Origin: Agrobacterium cucumeris
GTDB taxonomy: Bacteria; Pseudomonadota; Alphaproteobacteria; Rhizobiales; Rhizobiaceae
Assembly: GCF_030036535.1 (NCBI RefSeq)
Contig: NZ_CP080387.1
Coordinates: forward strand, 2,856,501-2,920,500
Direction: 5' to 3'
Length of the DNA stretch: 64,000 nt
Shown: one piece after another, positions 7,937-18,054 of the stretch
Numbering within the stretch: the first letter of the stretch is position 1
Layout of the letters: each line of letters opens with the position of its first letter
Made by a program: the position numbers and the translations under genes
Notes under the pieces: generated by a model
The model's input: only the letters and a program-made list of their open reading frames with translations
Told to the model about the DNA's origin: nothing
The model's database searches: none

Positions 7937-9781
7937 ATGATATTGGCTCCACTGAAATCCCGCCTTGTGATCGCCCTTGCGGCATCCGCCATGCTGATAC
8001 CGGCGGCGGCCTTTGCCCAGTCGGGCGATGTCTGGCGAAAGGGGATTTCGACGGTCGGGGAACTAAAACATCCGGATGGTTTCGATCATTTTGACTATGT
8101 GAACACAAAGGCGCCGAAAGGCGGTGCGTTGCGCATGTCGACGACGGGAACCTTCGATACGCTCAATCCGCTGCTCGCCAAGGGCGAGGCGGCGACTGGC
8201 CTTTCGCTGGTTTTCGATACGCTGATGAAATCGACGGAAGAGGAGCTGTCGGCCTCCTACGGGCTTCTGGCAGAGGGGGTCAGCTATCCCGACGATATTT
8301 CGAAAGCCACCTTCCGGCTGCGGGCGGAGGCCAAATGGGCGGATGGCAAGCCGGTGACGCCGGAGGATGTGGTTTTCAGCTTCGAAAAAGCCAAGGACCT
8401 GAGTCCGCAGCTTGCCACTTATTATACCCACGTCACCAAGGCGGAAGTGAGCGGCGAGAGGGAGATCACCTTCACTTTCGATGAAAAGAACAATCGCGAA
8501 CTGCCGCAGATCGTCGGGCAATTGCTGATCGTTCCCAAGCACTGGTGGGAAGCCGCCGGCCCGGACGGCAAGCCGCGTGATATCTCCCGTGGCACGCTGG
8601 AGCCGGTGATGGGCTCCGGCCCCTATAAGATCGCCTCGCTGTCTCCAGGTTCCACGATGACCTATGAGCGTCGTGACGACTATTGGGGCAAGGACGTCAA
8701 TGTGAATGTCGGGATGAACAATTTCAAAACCATCACCTACAGCTTCTTTTCCGATCAGGATGTGGAATTCCAGGCCTTCAAATCCGGTACCGTCGATTTT
8801 CGCCAGGAAGCCTCATCCAGCCGCTGGGTCACGGGTTATGATTTTCCGGCCGTCAAGGAAGGCCGCGTCAAGAAAGAGGAACTGCCGAATATCTATCGCT
8901 CCGTCGGCATCATGCAGGCCTTCGTGCCGAACATGCGCCGCGAAAAGTTCCAGAACCCCAGCCTGCGCAAGGCACTCAATTACGCCTTCGATTTCGAGGA
9001 GCTGAACCGCACATTGGCTTACGGCCAGTTCCAGCGCATCAACAGCTTCTTCATGGGCAGCGAGCTCGCCTCTTCCGGCCTGCCGACCGGACGAGAGCTG
9101 GAACTCTTGCAGGAGTTGAAGGATCAGGTTCCGCCGGAAGTCTTCACCACCGAATACCGCAACCCGGTGGCAGGCGATCCCGCCAAGCAGCGCGACAATC
9201 TGCGCGAGGCGGTGAAGCTGATGAAGGAGGCCGGTTACGAGCTGCGTGGCAACCGCATGGTCAATGCGGCAACGGGGCAGCAGCTGGACATTGAATTCCT
9301 GATCGATTCCTCGGGTATGGAAAGAACCATCCTGCCCTATGTCCAGAACCTCAAGAAGATCGGCATCAATGCCACGATCCGTACGGTTGATGCCTCGCAA
9401 TATACCAACCGCACCCGCAGCTTCGATTTCGACATCGCAGTCAAGCTCTGGGCGACATCGGCCAATCCCGGCAATGAACAGGCGGATTTCTGGGGCTCGG
9501 CTGCCGCCGATCGGCAGGGGTCCAACAACTTTGCCGGCATCAAGAACCCCGCCGTCGATGCGCTGGTCAGAAAGGTCATATTTGCGCCCAACCGGGATGA
9601 ACAGGTGGCCGCGGCGCGGGCGCTCGACCGGGTGCTCCTGGCAAACAGCTACGTCATTCCGCAATTTTACCGCGGCGAGATGTTCATCGCCTACTGGAAC
9701 ACACTTATTCGCCCGGAAAACCTGCCCGAATATGGCATTGGTTTTCCAGACGCATGGTGGTCCAGCCAGGCCGCAAACTGA
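7937..9781 (+). CDS. yejA: YejA-type peptide ABC transporter substrate-binding protein
   Basis: 614 residues from the ATG chosen, which follows an AGGA site and gives a clean signal peptide (MILAPLKSR...AAAFA, about 27 residues); longer in-frame starts would put a non-signal extension in front. Family 5 extracellular solute-binding protein, with the WRKGISTVGELKHP and FDTLNPLL segments typical of YejA. It binds peptides in the periplasm and is followed by its permeases and ATPase. In other bacteria YejABEF imports microcin C-type and antimicrobial peptides. Confidence 0.93.
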   Translation: MILAPLKSRLVIALAASAMLIPAAAFAQSGDVWRKGISTVGELKHPDGFDHFDYVNTKAPKGGALRMSTTGTFDTLNPLLAKGEAATGLSLVFDTLMKSTEEELSASYGLLAEGVSYPDDISKATFRLRAEAKWADGKPVTPEDVVFSFEKAKDLSPQLATYYTHVTKAEVSGEREITFTFDEKNNRELPQIVGQLLIVPKHWWEAAGPDGKPRDISRGTLEPVMGSGPYKIASLSPGSTMTYERRDDYWGKDVNVNVGMNNFKTITYSFFSDQDVEFQAFKSGTVDFRQEASSSRWVTGYDFPAVKEGRVKKEELPNIYRSVGIMQAFVPNMRREKFQNPSLRKALNYAFDFEELNRTLAYGQFQRINSFFMGSELASSGLPTGRELELLQELKDQVPPEVFTTEYRNPVAGDPAKQRDNLREAVKLMKEAGYELRGNRMVNAATGQQLDIEFLIDSSGMERTILPYVQNLKKIGINATIRTVDASQYTNRTRSFDFDIAVKLWATSANPGNEQADFWGSAAADRQGSNNFAGIKNPAVDALVRKVIFAPNRDEQVAAARALDRVLLANSYVIPQFYRGEMFIAYWNTLIRPENLPEYGIGFPDAWWSSQAAN

Positions 9782-9922
9782 CGCCGGCCTTGCTTTCGCG
9801 GCGAAGGCTTGATTCACATAGGGCGAAACGAATCGCTTGGAGCGCGCGGGCCGCGCTTTCATGAAAGGACCGGGTTTGACTGAAACGAAAACCGCTGATG
9901 TATCGGCCGGGAGCAGAGACTG

Positions 9923-11017
9923 ATGGGCGCCTATATCCTCAGACGTCTGGCGCTGATGATCCCGACCATCATCGGCATCATGGGCATTTCGTTTCTCGTC
10001 ATCCAGTTTGCGCCGGGCGGGCCGGTGGAGCAGGTCGTCGCGCAGCTGACGGGGCAGGGCGACAGCGCCTCCGACCGGCTTTCTGGCGGCGGCGATCTTA
10101 TGGGCCAGTCCGGCGGGTTTGATGAAAGCGGCTCGAAATATCGCGGTGCGCAGGGTCTCGATCCGGAGCTGATCGCCAAGCTCGAAAAACAGTTCGGTTT
10201 CGACAAGCCGCCGCTCACCCGTTTTCTCGAAATGATGTGGAATTACATCCGCTTCGACTTCGGCGACAGCTTCTTCCGCAATTCCTCGGTCATCGATCTC
10301 ATCATCGACAAGCTGCCGGTGTCGATGTCGCTTGGTTTCTGGATCCTGATCATATCCTACATCATCTCCATTCCCCTCGGCATCAAGAAAGCCGTCTCCG
10401 ATGGCTCGACTTTCGATGTCTGGACCTCCGGCATCATCATCATCGGGTATGCGGTGCCGAGCTTCCTGTTCGGTATCCTGCTCATCGTGCTTTTCGCCGG
10501 CGGATCGTTCTTCGACTGGTTCCCGCTGCGTGGCCTGGTATCGGATAATTTTGACCAGCTGAACTGGTGGCAGAAGATCATCGACTACTTCTGGCACCTG
10601 ACGCTGCCTTTGATCGCGCTGTCGCTCTCGGCCTTCGCAACGACGACGCTCCTGACGAAAAACTCCTTCATCGACGAGATCAAGAAGCAATATGTCGTCA
10701 CCGCCCGCGCCAAGGGTCTCACCGAACGCAAGGTTCTCTATGGCCACGTCTTCCGCAACGCGATGCTGATCGTGATTGCCGGTTTTCCGGGCGCCTTCAT
10801 CTCGGCTTTCTTCACTGGTTCGCTGCTGATCGAGAACATCTTCTCGCTGGATGGTCTCGGCCGTCTCGGTTATCTCTCGGTCGTCAATCGTGATTACCCG
10901 ATCGTGTTCGGCACGCTCTTCATCTTCTCGCTGATGGGCCTCGTTGTCGGCCTCATATCAGACCTCATCTATACATGGATCGATCCGCGCATCGATTTCG
11001 AGCGGAGGGACGTGTGA
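9923..11017 (+). CDS. yejB: YejB-type peptide ABC transporter permease
   Basis: 364-residue inner-membrane permease of the oligopeptide (OppB/DppB) class. The start reads [18 protein letters not shown], and a YejB-type hydrophilic insertion rich in Gly/Ser lies at about residues 45-75. The BPD_transp_1 domain with several membrane spans follows, including the cytoplasmic [15 protein letters not shown] coupling loop. The stop overlaps the yejE start (TGATG). Confidence 0.95.
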   Translation: MGAYILRRLALMIPTIIGIMGISFLVIQFAPGGPVEQVVAQLTGQGDSASDRLSGGGDLMGQSGGFDESGSKYRGAQGLDPELIAKLEKQFGFDKPPLTRFLEMMWNYIRFDFGDSFFRNSSVIDLIIDKLPVSMSLGFWILIISYIISIPLGIKKAVSDGSTFDVWTSGIIIIGYAVPSFLFGILLIVLFAGGSFFDWFPLRGLVSDNFDQLNWWQKIIDYFWHLTLPLIALSLSAFATTTLLTKNSFIDEIKKQYVVTARAKGLTERKVLYGHVFRNAMLIVIAGFPGAFISAFFTGSLLIENIFSLDGLGRLGYLSVVNRDYPIVFGTLFIFSLMGLVVGLISDLIYTWIDPRIDFERRDV

Positions 11018-12162
11018 TGACGCTTGCCCACACCGCCGCTGCCGAAACACTGGTAAAGCCGAAGCGCCCGTGGTTTTCGCCGACCACCAAGCGCCGCTGG
11101 CAGAATTTCAAGGCAAACCGGCGCGGTTACTGGTCCTTCTGGCTGTTTCTGGTCCTGTTTTTCCTGAGCCTGATCGCGGAATTCATCGCCAATGACAAAC
11201 CCATTCTCGCTTCCTACAAGGGTGAGATTCTGGTGCCGGTCATGGTCGATTATCCCGAGGAGAAATTCGGCGGCTTCCTGGCCCAGACCGATTACAAATC
11301 CTCCTTCATCCAGGATGAGATCAACGCCAATGGCTGGATGATCTGGCCGCCGATCCGCTATTCCTACCAGACGGTCAATTCCAATATTCCGCATTCCGCG
11401 CCCACCGCGCCCTTCTGGCTGATGGATGAAAAAGACCGTTGCTCGGCCTACCCGCAGGGCAATGCCGACCCCGGCTGCACGCTTGGCAATCTCAACTGGC
11501 TCGGAACCGACAATCAGGCACGCGATGTCACGGCGCGGATGATCTATGGTTTCCGCATCTCCGTGCTGTTCGGCCTGACGCTGACCATCGCGTCGGCACT
11601 GGTCGGCGTCACCGCCGGTGCCATTCAGGGTTATTTTGGTGGCTGGACGGATTTGCTTTTGCAGCGTTTCATCGAAATCTGGTCGTCCATGCCGGTGCTC
11701 TATATCCTGCTCATCATCGCGGCCATTCTTCCACCCGGCTTCTTCGTGTTGCTCGGCATCATGCTGCTGTTCTCATGGGTCGGCTTTGTCGGCATTGTGC
11801 GTGCGGAATTCCTGCGCGCCAGAAACTTCGAATATGTCCGCGCGGCCCGTGCACTCGGCGTCGGCAACTGGACGATCATGTTCCGGCATCTTTTGCCCAA
11901 CGCCATGGTGGCAACGCTAACCTTCCTGCCGTTCATCCTTTCCGGTTCGATCACGACGCTCACCTCGCTCGATTTCCTCGGTTTCGGCATGCCGCCGGGA
12001 TCGCCGTCGCTGGGCGAGATGATCGCGCAGGGCAAGAACAACCTTCAGGCCCCGTGGCTTGGCCTCACTGCGTTTTTCACCATGTCCATCATGCTTTCAC
12101 TGTTGATTTTCGTCGGTGAAGCGGTGCGCGACGCCTTCGATCCACGCAAGACGTTCCGGTGA
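11017..12162 (+). CDS. yejE: YejE-type peptide ABC transporter permease
   Basis: 381 residues from the ATG that overlaps the yejB stop and follows a GGAGG site at 11004-11008. OppC-class inner-membrane permease with a long periplasmic segment (about residues 60-160) between the first span and the transport domain, typical of YejE. The EFLRARNFEYVRAARALG coupling helix is intact. Translationally coupled to yejB and yejF. Confidence 0.95.
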   Translation: MTLAHTAAAETLVKPKRPWFSPTTKRRWQNFKANRRGYWSFWLFLVLFFLSLIAEFIANDKPILASYKGEILVPVMVDYPEEKFGGFLAQTDYKSSFIQDEINANGWMIWPPIRYSYQTVNSNIPHSAPTAPFWLMDEKDRCSAYPQGNADPGCTLGNLNWLGTDNQARDVTARMIYGFRISVLFGLTLTIASALVGVTAGAIQGYFGGWTDLLLQRFIEIWSSMPVLYILLIIAAILPPGFFVLLGIMLLFSWVGFVGIVRAEFLRARNFEYVRAARALGVGNWTIMFRHLLPNAMVATLTFLPFILSGSITTLTSLDFLGFGMPPGSPSLGEMIAQGKNNLQAPWLGLTAFFTMSIMLSLLIFVGEAVRDAFDPRKTFR

Positions 12163-13808
12163 TCGCCATGACGGAAAAAACCATCCAACCACTTCTATCC
12201 GTCCGTGACCTTTCGGTCGCTTTCCATCAGGGTGGCGCGACCAGCGTTGCCGTCGATCACGTGTCCTTCGACCTGATGCCGGGCGAAGTCGTTGCCCTCG
12301 TTGGCGAATCCGGCTCCGGAAAATCCGTGACCGCGAACTCCATTCTCAAATTGCTGCCCTATCCGGCGGCAAGCCACCCGTCGGGCAAAATCCTGTTTGA
12401 CGGCAAGGACATGCTGACCCTGCCGGAGCGGGCGTTGCGCGCGGTGCGGGGCAACGACATCACCATGATTTTCCAGGAGCCGATGACATCGCTCAATCCG
12501 CTCCACACCATCGAGCGGCAGATCGGCGAGATTCTCGAGCTGCACCAGGCAATCACCGGGGCTGAGGCGCGGGCACGCACGCTGGAACTGTTGCTGCAGG
12601 TCGGCATCCGCGAGCCGGAAAAACGCCTGAAAGCCTATCCGCATGAATTGTCCGGCGGCCAGCGGCAACGCGTGATGATCGCCATGGCGCTTGCCAACCG
12701 GCCGAAACTGCTGATCGCCGATGAGCCGACCACGGCGCTCGACGTGACAGTACAGGCGCAGATCCTCGAGCTTCTGAGTGATCTGAAGACCAAGCACGGC
12801 ATGTCCATGCTGTTCATCACCCACGACCTCGGCATCGTTCGCAAATTTGCCGATCGCGTCTGTGTCATGACCAAGGGCAAGATCGTCGAGACCGGCACCG
12901 TGGAGCAGGTGTTTACCGATCCGCAGCATGCCTATACGCGCCATCTCCTTGCAGCCGAACCCAAAGGCGAGCCACCGCATTCCGATGCCAGCAAACCGGT
13001 GGTCATGCAGGGTGACGACATCAAGGTCTGGTTCCCGATCAAGGCCGGGCTGATGCGCCGGGTTGTCGACCATGTGAAGGCGGTTGATGGCATCGATATC
13101 ACCCTGCGCGCCGGCCAGACGGTGGGTGTGGTGGGCGAATCCGGCTCCGGCAAGACGACGCTTGGTTTAGCGCTCTCGCGGCTGATTGCCTCGAAAGGCC
13201 GCATCAGCTTCATCGGCCAGTCGATCGATCATTATTCCTATGAGATGATGAAGCCGCTCAGAAACCGGTTGCAGGTGGTGTTTCAGGATCCCTATGGGTC
13301 CCTCAGCCCGCGCATGTCTGTGGGTGAAATCGTCGCCGAGGGCCTGAAGGTGCACGAGCGGTCCCTGTCCGCCGATGAGCGCGATACGCGTGTCGCCACC
13401 GCGCTGGAAGAGGTCGGCCTCGATCAGGCCACCCGCTGGCGGTATCCGCATGAATTTTCCGGCGGTCAGCGCCAGCGCATCGCCATCGCCCGCGCCATGG
13501 TGCTTAAACCCCGTTTCGTCATGCTGGACGAGCCGACATCGGCGCTCGACATGAGCGTGCAGGCGCAGGTCGTCGATCTGCTGCGTGATCTCCAGGCCAA
13601 GCACGAACTTGCCTACCTCTTCATCAGCCACGATCTTAAGGTGGTGAAAGCGCTGGCCAATGACCTGATCGTCATGCGCCACGGCAAGGTGGTGGAGAGC
13701 GGCCCGGCGGCGGAGATTTTCGCCAATCCGCAGGAGGATTATACCAGGGCACTGCTGGCGGCCGCCTTTAATATCGAGGCTGTCGAAACCAAAGCAGTGA
13801 GCCAGTAG
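12159..13808 (+). CDS. yejF: YejF-type ABC transporter ATPase with two nucleotide-binding domains
   Basis: 549 residues containing two fused OppD/OppF-like ATPase domains: first Walker A GESGSGKS near residue 48 with LSGGQRQRV, second Walker A GESGSGKT near residue 327 with FSGGQRQRI. This fused form is characteristic of YejF. The GTG start overlaps the yejE stop; an ATG three codons later is an alternative. It powers import through YejBE. Confidence 0.96.
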   Translation: MIAMTEKTIQPLLSVRDLSVAFHQGGATSVAVDHVSFDLMPGEVVALVGESGSGKSVTANSILKLLPYPAASHPSGKILFDGKDMLTLPERALRAVRGNDITMIFQEPMTSLNPLHTIERQIGEILELHQAITGAEARARTLELLLQVGIREPEKRLKAYPHELSGGQRQRVMIAMALANRPKLLIADEPTTALDVTVQAQILELLSDLKTKHGMSMLFITHDLGIVRKFADRVCVMTKGKIVETGTVEQVFTDPQHAYTRHLLAAEPKGEPPHSDASKPVVMQGDDIKVWFPIKAGLMRRVVDHVKAVDGIDITLRAGQTVGVVGESGSGKTTLGLALSRLIASKGRISFIGQSIDHYSYEMMKPLRNRLQVVFQDPYGSLSPRMSVGEIVAEGLKVHERSLSADERDTRVATALEEVGLDQATRWRYPHEFSGGQRQRIAIARAMVLKPRFVMLDEPTSALDMSVQAQVVDLLRDLQAKHELAYLFISHDLKVVKALANDLIVMRHGKVVESGPAAEIFANPQEDYTRALLAAAFNIEAVETKAVSQ

Positions 13809-13908
13809 ACGCATCACTGTTTCTATTAAGGCAATGATTTTTCTGTTGCTTTGCGAAAAATGCCGACCCATGTTGCGAGAGACGTGATGCGGAAACGGAT
13901 TGATTACC

Positions 13909-15156
13909 ATGGCAGCGGATGTGATTGTTCTGGGAGCGGGGATCATCGGGGTGTCGGTCGCCCTGCAACTGGCCCGAAGGGGAAAATCGGTAGTGCTGGT
14001 CGATCGGCGCGGACCGGGCGAGGAGACCTCCTTCGGTAATGCCGGGCTGATCCAGAGAGAAGGTGTCGTACCTTACGCCTTTCCGCAGGATCTGGCGCTG
14101 CTGCTACGTTATTCCCTGAATAACAGCATCGATGCCCGTTATCATCTCTCGGCTCTGCCGAAGATCGCACCTTTTCTTGGCCGCTACTGGTATAATTCCG
14201 CAGCCACGCGCCACGCGGCGATTGCCCGTGCCTATGCGCCGCTGATCGAACATTCCGTCTCTGAACACAGCATTTTGATCGATGAGGCGAAGGCTGGCGA
14301 TCTGATCGTGAAGAATGGCTGGATGGAGGCTTACAGGACAGCCGCAAGGCGGGATGCCGACTATGCCTTCGCCGAACGTCTGGTGCGTGACCACGGCATT
14401 TCCCACACGAAACTCGATGCGCAAGAGCTTGCCTCCGCCGAACCGCATCTCAGCCGGGATTTCGTCGGCGGCCTGAAATGGAACGACCCCTGGTCGGTGC
14501 TCGATCCGCACGCGCTGACGCTCGCCTATCTCAAACTGTTTGAGAGCTACGGCGGAACCTTTGTCCGGGGCGATGCGTCGACGCTTAGCCAGACGGTAAG
14601 TGGCTGGACGGTGCGTACCGAAACCGGCGCAGTTGAGGCCGAGCATGCCGTCGTGGCGCTTGGCCCATGGGCCGATACCGTGACGGAAAGGCTTGGCTAT
14701 CGCTTCCCGCTCGGGGTGAAACGCGGCTACCACATGCATTATGCGCCGCAGGAGGGAACAAAGCTCAACAACTGGCTGATCGATGCCGAGCGCGGTTATT
14801 TCCTGGCGCCGATGCGCAAGGGCATCCGTCTGACGACGGGTGCTGAATTTGCCGAACGCGACGCGCCGAAATCCCCCGTGCAGATCGAGCGGGCGGAGCG
14901 GGTGGCCCGTACCGTCTTTCCCCTTGGCGGCCGGCTGGATGCGGAGCCGTGGATGGGCGCACGCCCCTGCACGCCTGACATGATGCCGATTATCGGCAGG
15001 GCACCGCGCCACAGAACCTTGTGGTTTGCCTTCGGCCACGCTCATCACGGCCTCACACTTGGGCCGATCACCGGTCGAGTGCTGGCGGAAACCATGGCCG
15101 GCGAAACGCCTGTTATCGCCATCGACGCCTATCGCCCGGAAAGGTTCAATCCCTGA
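13909..15156 (+). CDS. FAD-dependent amino-acid dehydrogenase (DadA-like)
   Basis: 415 residues from the ATG preceded by GGAAACGG. The N-terminal dinucleotide-binding motif VLGAGIIGVS and the C-terminal GHAHHGLTLGPITG segment with PDMMPIIGRAP are typical of the DAO/DadA family, which oxidises D-amino acids or related secondary amines to imines and passes electrons to the membrane. The substrate cannot be read from sequence. It is 172 bases upstream of a glutamine-synthetase-like gene and a second DAO-family oxidase, suggesting shared amine or amino-acid catabolism. Confidence 0.85.
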   Translation: MAADVIVLGAGIIGVSVALQLARRGKSVVLVDRRGPGEETSFGNAGLIQREGVVPYAFPQDLALLLRYSLNNSIDARYHLSALPKIAPFLGRYWYNSAATRHAAIARAYAPLIEHSVSEHSILIDEAKAGDLIVKNGWMEAYRTAARRDADYAFAERLVRDHGISHTKLDAQELASAEPHLSRDFVGGLKWNDPWSVLDPHALTLAYLKLFESYGGTFVRGDASTLSQTVSGWTVRTETGAVEAEHAVVALGPWADTVTERLGYRFPLGVKRGYHMHYAPQEGTKLNNWLIDAERGYFLAPMRKGIRLTTGAEFAERDAPKSPVQIERAERVARTVFPLGGRLDAEPWMGARPCTPDMMPIIGRAPRHRTLWFAFGHAHHGLTLGPITGRVLAETMAGETPVIAIDAYRPERFNP

Positions 15157-15328
15157 TGGCCGAATCCGCTGGCCTTCCTGCGGCGGGCCACGTAACATAG
15201 GCTTATCAAAGGGGAAAAGGGGCAAACGTCATCATGGTGGCGAGGTTTCTCATCTATCAGCAGCAGGATGATTTTCGTTAGCGAAGCGCTTCCGCGCGCG
15301 AAACAGAAGAGAAACGGCCTGCTGGTGC

Positions 15329-16690
15329 ATGATGGATGATATTGAAAAAGCAAAGAAATTTTTCGCCGATAACCCCGATATCGAAATTCTCGAAGCCTTC
15401 GTCATAGACGCGAACGGCGTTCCGCGCGGCAAATGGATTCCACGTGAGAGGGCGATCGACGTTCTCGAAAAGGGAATGGCCATTCCCCGCTCCGTTTATG
15501 CGCTGGATATCTGGGGTCGGGATGTGCACGCCGCAGGCCTTGCCGAAGGCACGGGCGATCCCGACGGTTTTTGTTTCCCCGTTCCCGGTACACTGTCGCG
15601 TGTGACATGGCTTGGCCGTCCAACAGCGCAGGTTCTGCTGGCGATGAGAAACCCGGATGGAACCGGCTTTTATGGCGATCCGCGCCATGTTCTCTCGCAG
15701 GTTCTCAGCGCCTATAAAAAGGCTGGCCTCACGCCGGTCGTGGCGACCGAACTTGAATTTTACCTGATCGATCCAGTCCGCTCCGCACTGGATCCCGTGC
15801 GCCCGCCGCACAGCCGCGAGGGGCGCTGGCACACGGGCCAGACCCAGGTTCTGTCGATTTCCGAATTGCAGGATTTCGAGGATGTCTTCCACGATATAGC
15901 CACAGCCTGCCGGGCACAGGGCGTGCTTGCCGATACGACCCTGCGCGAAAACGGGCCGGGGCAATATGAGATCAACCTCAACCATGTGCCGGACGCCTTG
16001 CAGGCCGCCGATTTCGCCGTCTTCCTGAAACGTATCGTCAAGGGCGTGGCGCGGCGGCATGAACTCGACGCCACCTTCATGGCCAAGCCTTACGGCTTGC
16101 AGGCGGGCAACGGCATGCATGTGCATTTTTCCGTTCTCGATAAGGACGGCAGGAATATTTACGCCGGAGAAAACGGCCCGTCGGATGCGCTGATGCATTC
16201 GGTTGGCGGCCTGTTGGAAAACATGGGGGAAAGCATGGCGATCTTCGCCCCCCACGCCAATTCTTATCGTCGCCTGACGCCGAGCGAACATGCGCCGACC
16301 TACGCCTCCTGGGGCATCGACAACCGCTCGGCGGCGGTGCGCGTCATCGTTGCCAGCAAGGCCGCGACGCGCATCGAACATCGCGTGGCCGGTGCCGATA
16401 CCAACCCCTATCTGGTTGTGGCGATGATCCTGAGTGCCGCACTTGCCGGCATGAAGGAAAAGCGCCAGCCGGGCGGCGCGATCGCCGGTGACAGCCATGC
16501 GATCAATCACGAACCGCTGCCCACCAACTGGGATTACGCCCTGCAGCGCTTCACGCGATCGAGCTTTGCCTATGCGACGCTCGGCCAGAAGTACCGCACC
16601 TTATTTTCCGCCTGCAAACAGCAGGAGCTTTCCGAATTTTCCCTGCGCGTAACCGACGTCGAATATGACGCCTATATCAGGACGGTGTGA
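15329..16690 (+). CDS. Glutamine-synthetase-family ligase (gamma-glutamylpolyamine synthetase-like)
   Basis: 453 residues. The C-terminal catalytic GS domain shows ELEFYL, the NGMHVHFS ATP/metal segment, PNSYRRL-like NSYRRLTPSEHAP and the closing ARG-loop region SKAATRIEHRVAGAD. The N-terminal half resembles PuuA/GlnA-like ligases rather than assimilatory GlnA. The enzyme probably attaches glutamate to an amine such as putrescine or ethanolamine. The next gene starts three bases after its stop and is PuuB-like, matching the gamma-glutamylation pathway. Substrate is inferred from context only. Confidence 0.85.
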   Translation: MMDDIEKAKKFFADNPDIEILEAFVIDANGVPRGKWIPRERAIDVLEKGMAIPRSVYALDIWGRDVHAAGLAEGTGDPDGFCFPVPGTLSRVTWLGRPTAQVLLAMRNPDGTGFYGDPRHVLSQVLSAYKKAGLTPVVATELEFYLIDPVRSALDPVRPPHSREGRWHTGQTQVLSISELQDFEDVFHDIATACRAQGVLADTTLRENGPGQYEINLNHVPDALQAADFAVFLKRIVKGVARRHELDATFMAKPYGLQAGNGMHVHFSVLDKDGRNIYAGENGPSDALMHSVGGLLENMGESMAIFAPHANSYRRLTPSEHAPTYASWGIDNRSAAVRVIVASKAATRIEHRVAGADTNPYLVVAMILSAALAGMKEKRQPGGAIAGDSHAINHEPLPTNWDYALQRFTRSSFAYATLGQKYRTLFSACKQQELSEFSLRVTDVEYDAYIRTV

Positions 16691-16693
16691 GAA

Positions 16694-17995
16694 ATGGCTG
16701 AGGTAACGACGATCCCCAATCCTGGCCACACATCCTCGTGGTATGCGGCCTCCGCCAATGTCAAATCCGTGCGACCAACGCTCGAAGGCGCGCTGGAAGC
16801 CGATGTCTGCATCATCGGTGGCGGTTTCACCGGCATTTCCGCAGCGCTTGAACTCAGTGAACGCGGTTATGCCGTCATCGTGCTGGAAGGCGTGCGTGTC
16901 GGCTTCGGCGCCTCGGGCCGCAATGGCGGCCAGATCGTCAATGGTTACAGCCGTGATCTCGAAACCATCGCCGGCCGTTATGGTAACGACAAGGCAGTTA
17001 AACTCGGGGAAATGTCGCTGGAAGGCGGCGCAATTATCCGTGAGCGCATCGCCAAATATGACATCGACTGTGATCTCGTCGATGGTGGCTTCTTCGCCGC
17101 CTTCACGCCGAAACAGATCCGCGAGATGGAAGCTCACAAGGCCCATTGGGAAAAGCACGGCCATGGCGGGCTGGAAATGGTCTCCAGGGCGGATGTCGAT
17201 ACTTATGTAAAGTCCGACCGTTATGCCGGCGGCATGATCGACCGCCTCGGCGGCCACATCCATCCACTCAATCTGGTGCAGGGCGAGGCGGCGGCGGCCG
17301 AAAGTCTCGGCGCCCGCATATTCGAAAATTCGCGGGTGATCTCGGTAGAACAGGGTGCAAGCCCCGTGGTGCGCACGGCAACGGGCAGTGTGAAGGCCAA
17401 ATATGTGCTCGTCTGCGGTAATGCCTATCTGGGCACATTGCTGCCAGAAATCGGCGAGCGGATGATGCCGGTCTCAAGTCAGGTCATGGCGACGGAACCG
17501 CTCGATGCCGATCTGATAGAGGCGCTTTTGCCCGCGGATTATTGCGTCGAGGATGCCAATTACATTCTCGATTATTACCGCCGCACCTCGGATAACCGCC
17601 TGCTTTACGGCGGCGGCATCGGTTATGGTGGCAGCGACCCGGCCGACCTGACGGGCGTTATCCGCCCGAACATGCTGAAGACTTTTCCGCAACTGGAAAA
17701 GACCAGGATCGACTTCGCCTGGAGCGGCAATTTTGCGCTGACGCTAACGCGCATCCCGCATATGGGCAGGCTTTCGGACAATATCTATTTTTCGCATGGC
17801 GACAGCGGCCATGGCGTCACGACCACACATCTGCTCGGCAAGATACTGGGCGAGGCCGTTGCCGGCCACGCCGAACGTTTCGATGTCTGGAGCTCGCTGC
17901 CGAACTATCCGTTCCCCGGCGGCAAGACCTTCCGCGTGCCGCTGACCGTGCTTGGCGCCTGGTGGTACGGCATGCGGGACAGGCTCGGCTTTTAG
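16694..17995 (+). CDS. FAD-dependent oxidoreductase, gamma-glutamylputrescine oxidase-like
   Basis: 433-residue DAO-family flavoprotein with an N-terminal extension before the FAD motif CIIGGGFTGISAA (about residues 37-49) and GASGRNGGQIVNGYSRD, a pattern typical of PuuB/YcjA-type oxidases. It would oxidise the gamma-glutamylated amine made by the upstream ligase to an aldehyde. The aldehyde dehydrogenase and gamma-glutamyl hydrolase of the complete Puu pathway are not next to it. Cotranscribed with the ligase gene. Confidence 0.85.
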   Translation: MAEVTTIPNPGHTSSWYAASANVKSVRPTLEGALEADVCIIGGGFTGISAALELSERGYAVIVLEGVRVGFGASGRNGGQIVNGYSRDLETIAGRYGNDKAVKLGEMSLEGGAIIRERIAKYDIDCDLVDGGFFAAFTPKQIREMEAHKAHWEKHGHGGLEMVSRADVDTYVKSDRYAGGMIDRLGGHIHPLNLVQGEAAAAESLGARIFENSRVISVEQGASPVVRTATGSVKAKYVLVCGNAYLGTLLPEIGERMMPVSSQVMATEPLDADLIEALLPADYCVEDANYILDYYRRTSDNRLLYGGGIGYGGSDPADLTGVIRPNMLKTFPQLEKTRIDFAWSGNFALTLTRIPHMGRLSDNIYFSHGDSGHGVTTTHLLGKILGEAVAGHAERFDVWSSLPNYPFPGGKTFRVPLTVLGAWWYGMRDRLGF

Positions 17996-17996
17996 A

Positions 17997-18043
17997 GCAT
18001 TTCCAGCAAAAGCGCGAAGCGGTTTCGCGTCCAGAAATGCAAT
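17997..18043. repeat. Short rhizobial palindromic intergenic repeat
   Basis: A 47-base element begins GAGCATTTCC and ends CCAGAAATGC, with an inner CGCGAA / TTCGCG dyad. GCATTTC and GAAATGC form the outer arms. It resembles small palindromic repeats that I recall as common between genes in Rhizobium and Agrobacterium. It sits between convergent genes and could fold as a transcript end. Confidence 0.55.
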
Positions 18044-18054
18044 GAAACAGGGAG

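Noticed and set aside
8813..10747. A 644-codon open frame on the minus strand opposite yejA and yejB
   Set aside because: It is a mirror frame created by strong third-position GC bias in the real genes; it spans two unrelated genes and its product is a low-complexity mixture of Arg, Asp, Gly and His with no domain.
15278..16510. A 410-codon frame opposite the glutamine-synthetase-like gene
   Set aside because: The plus-strand frame has full GS motifs; the opposite frame has none.
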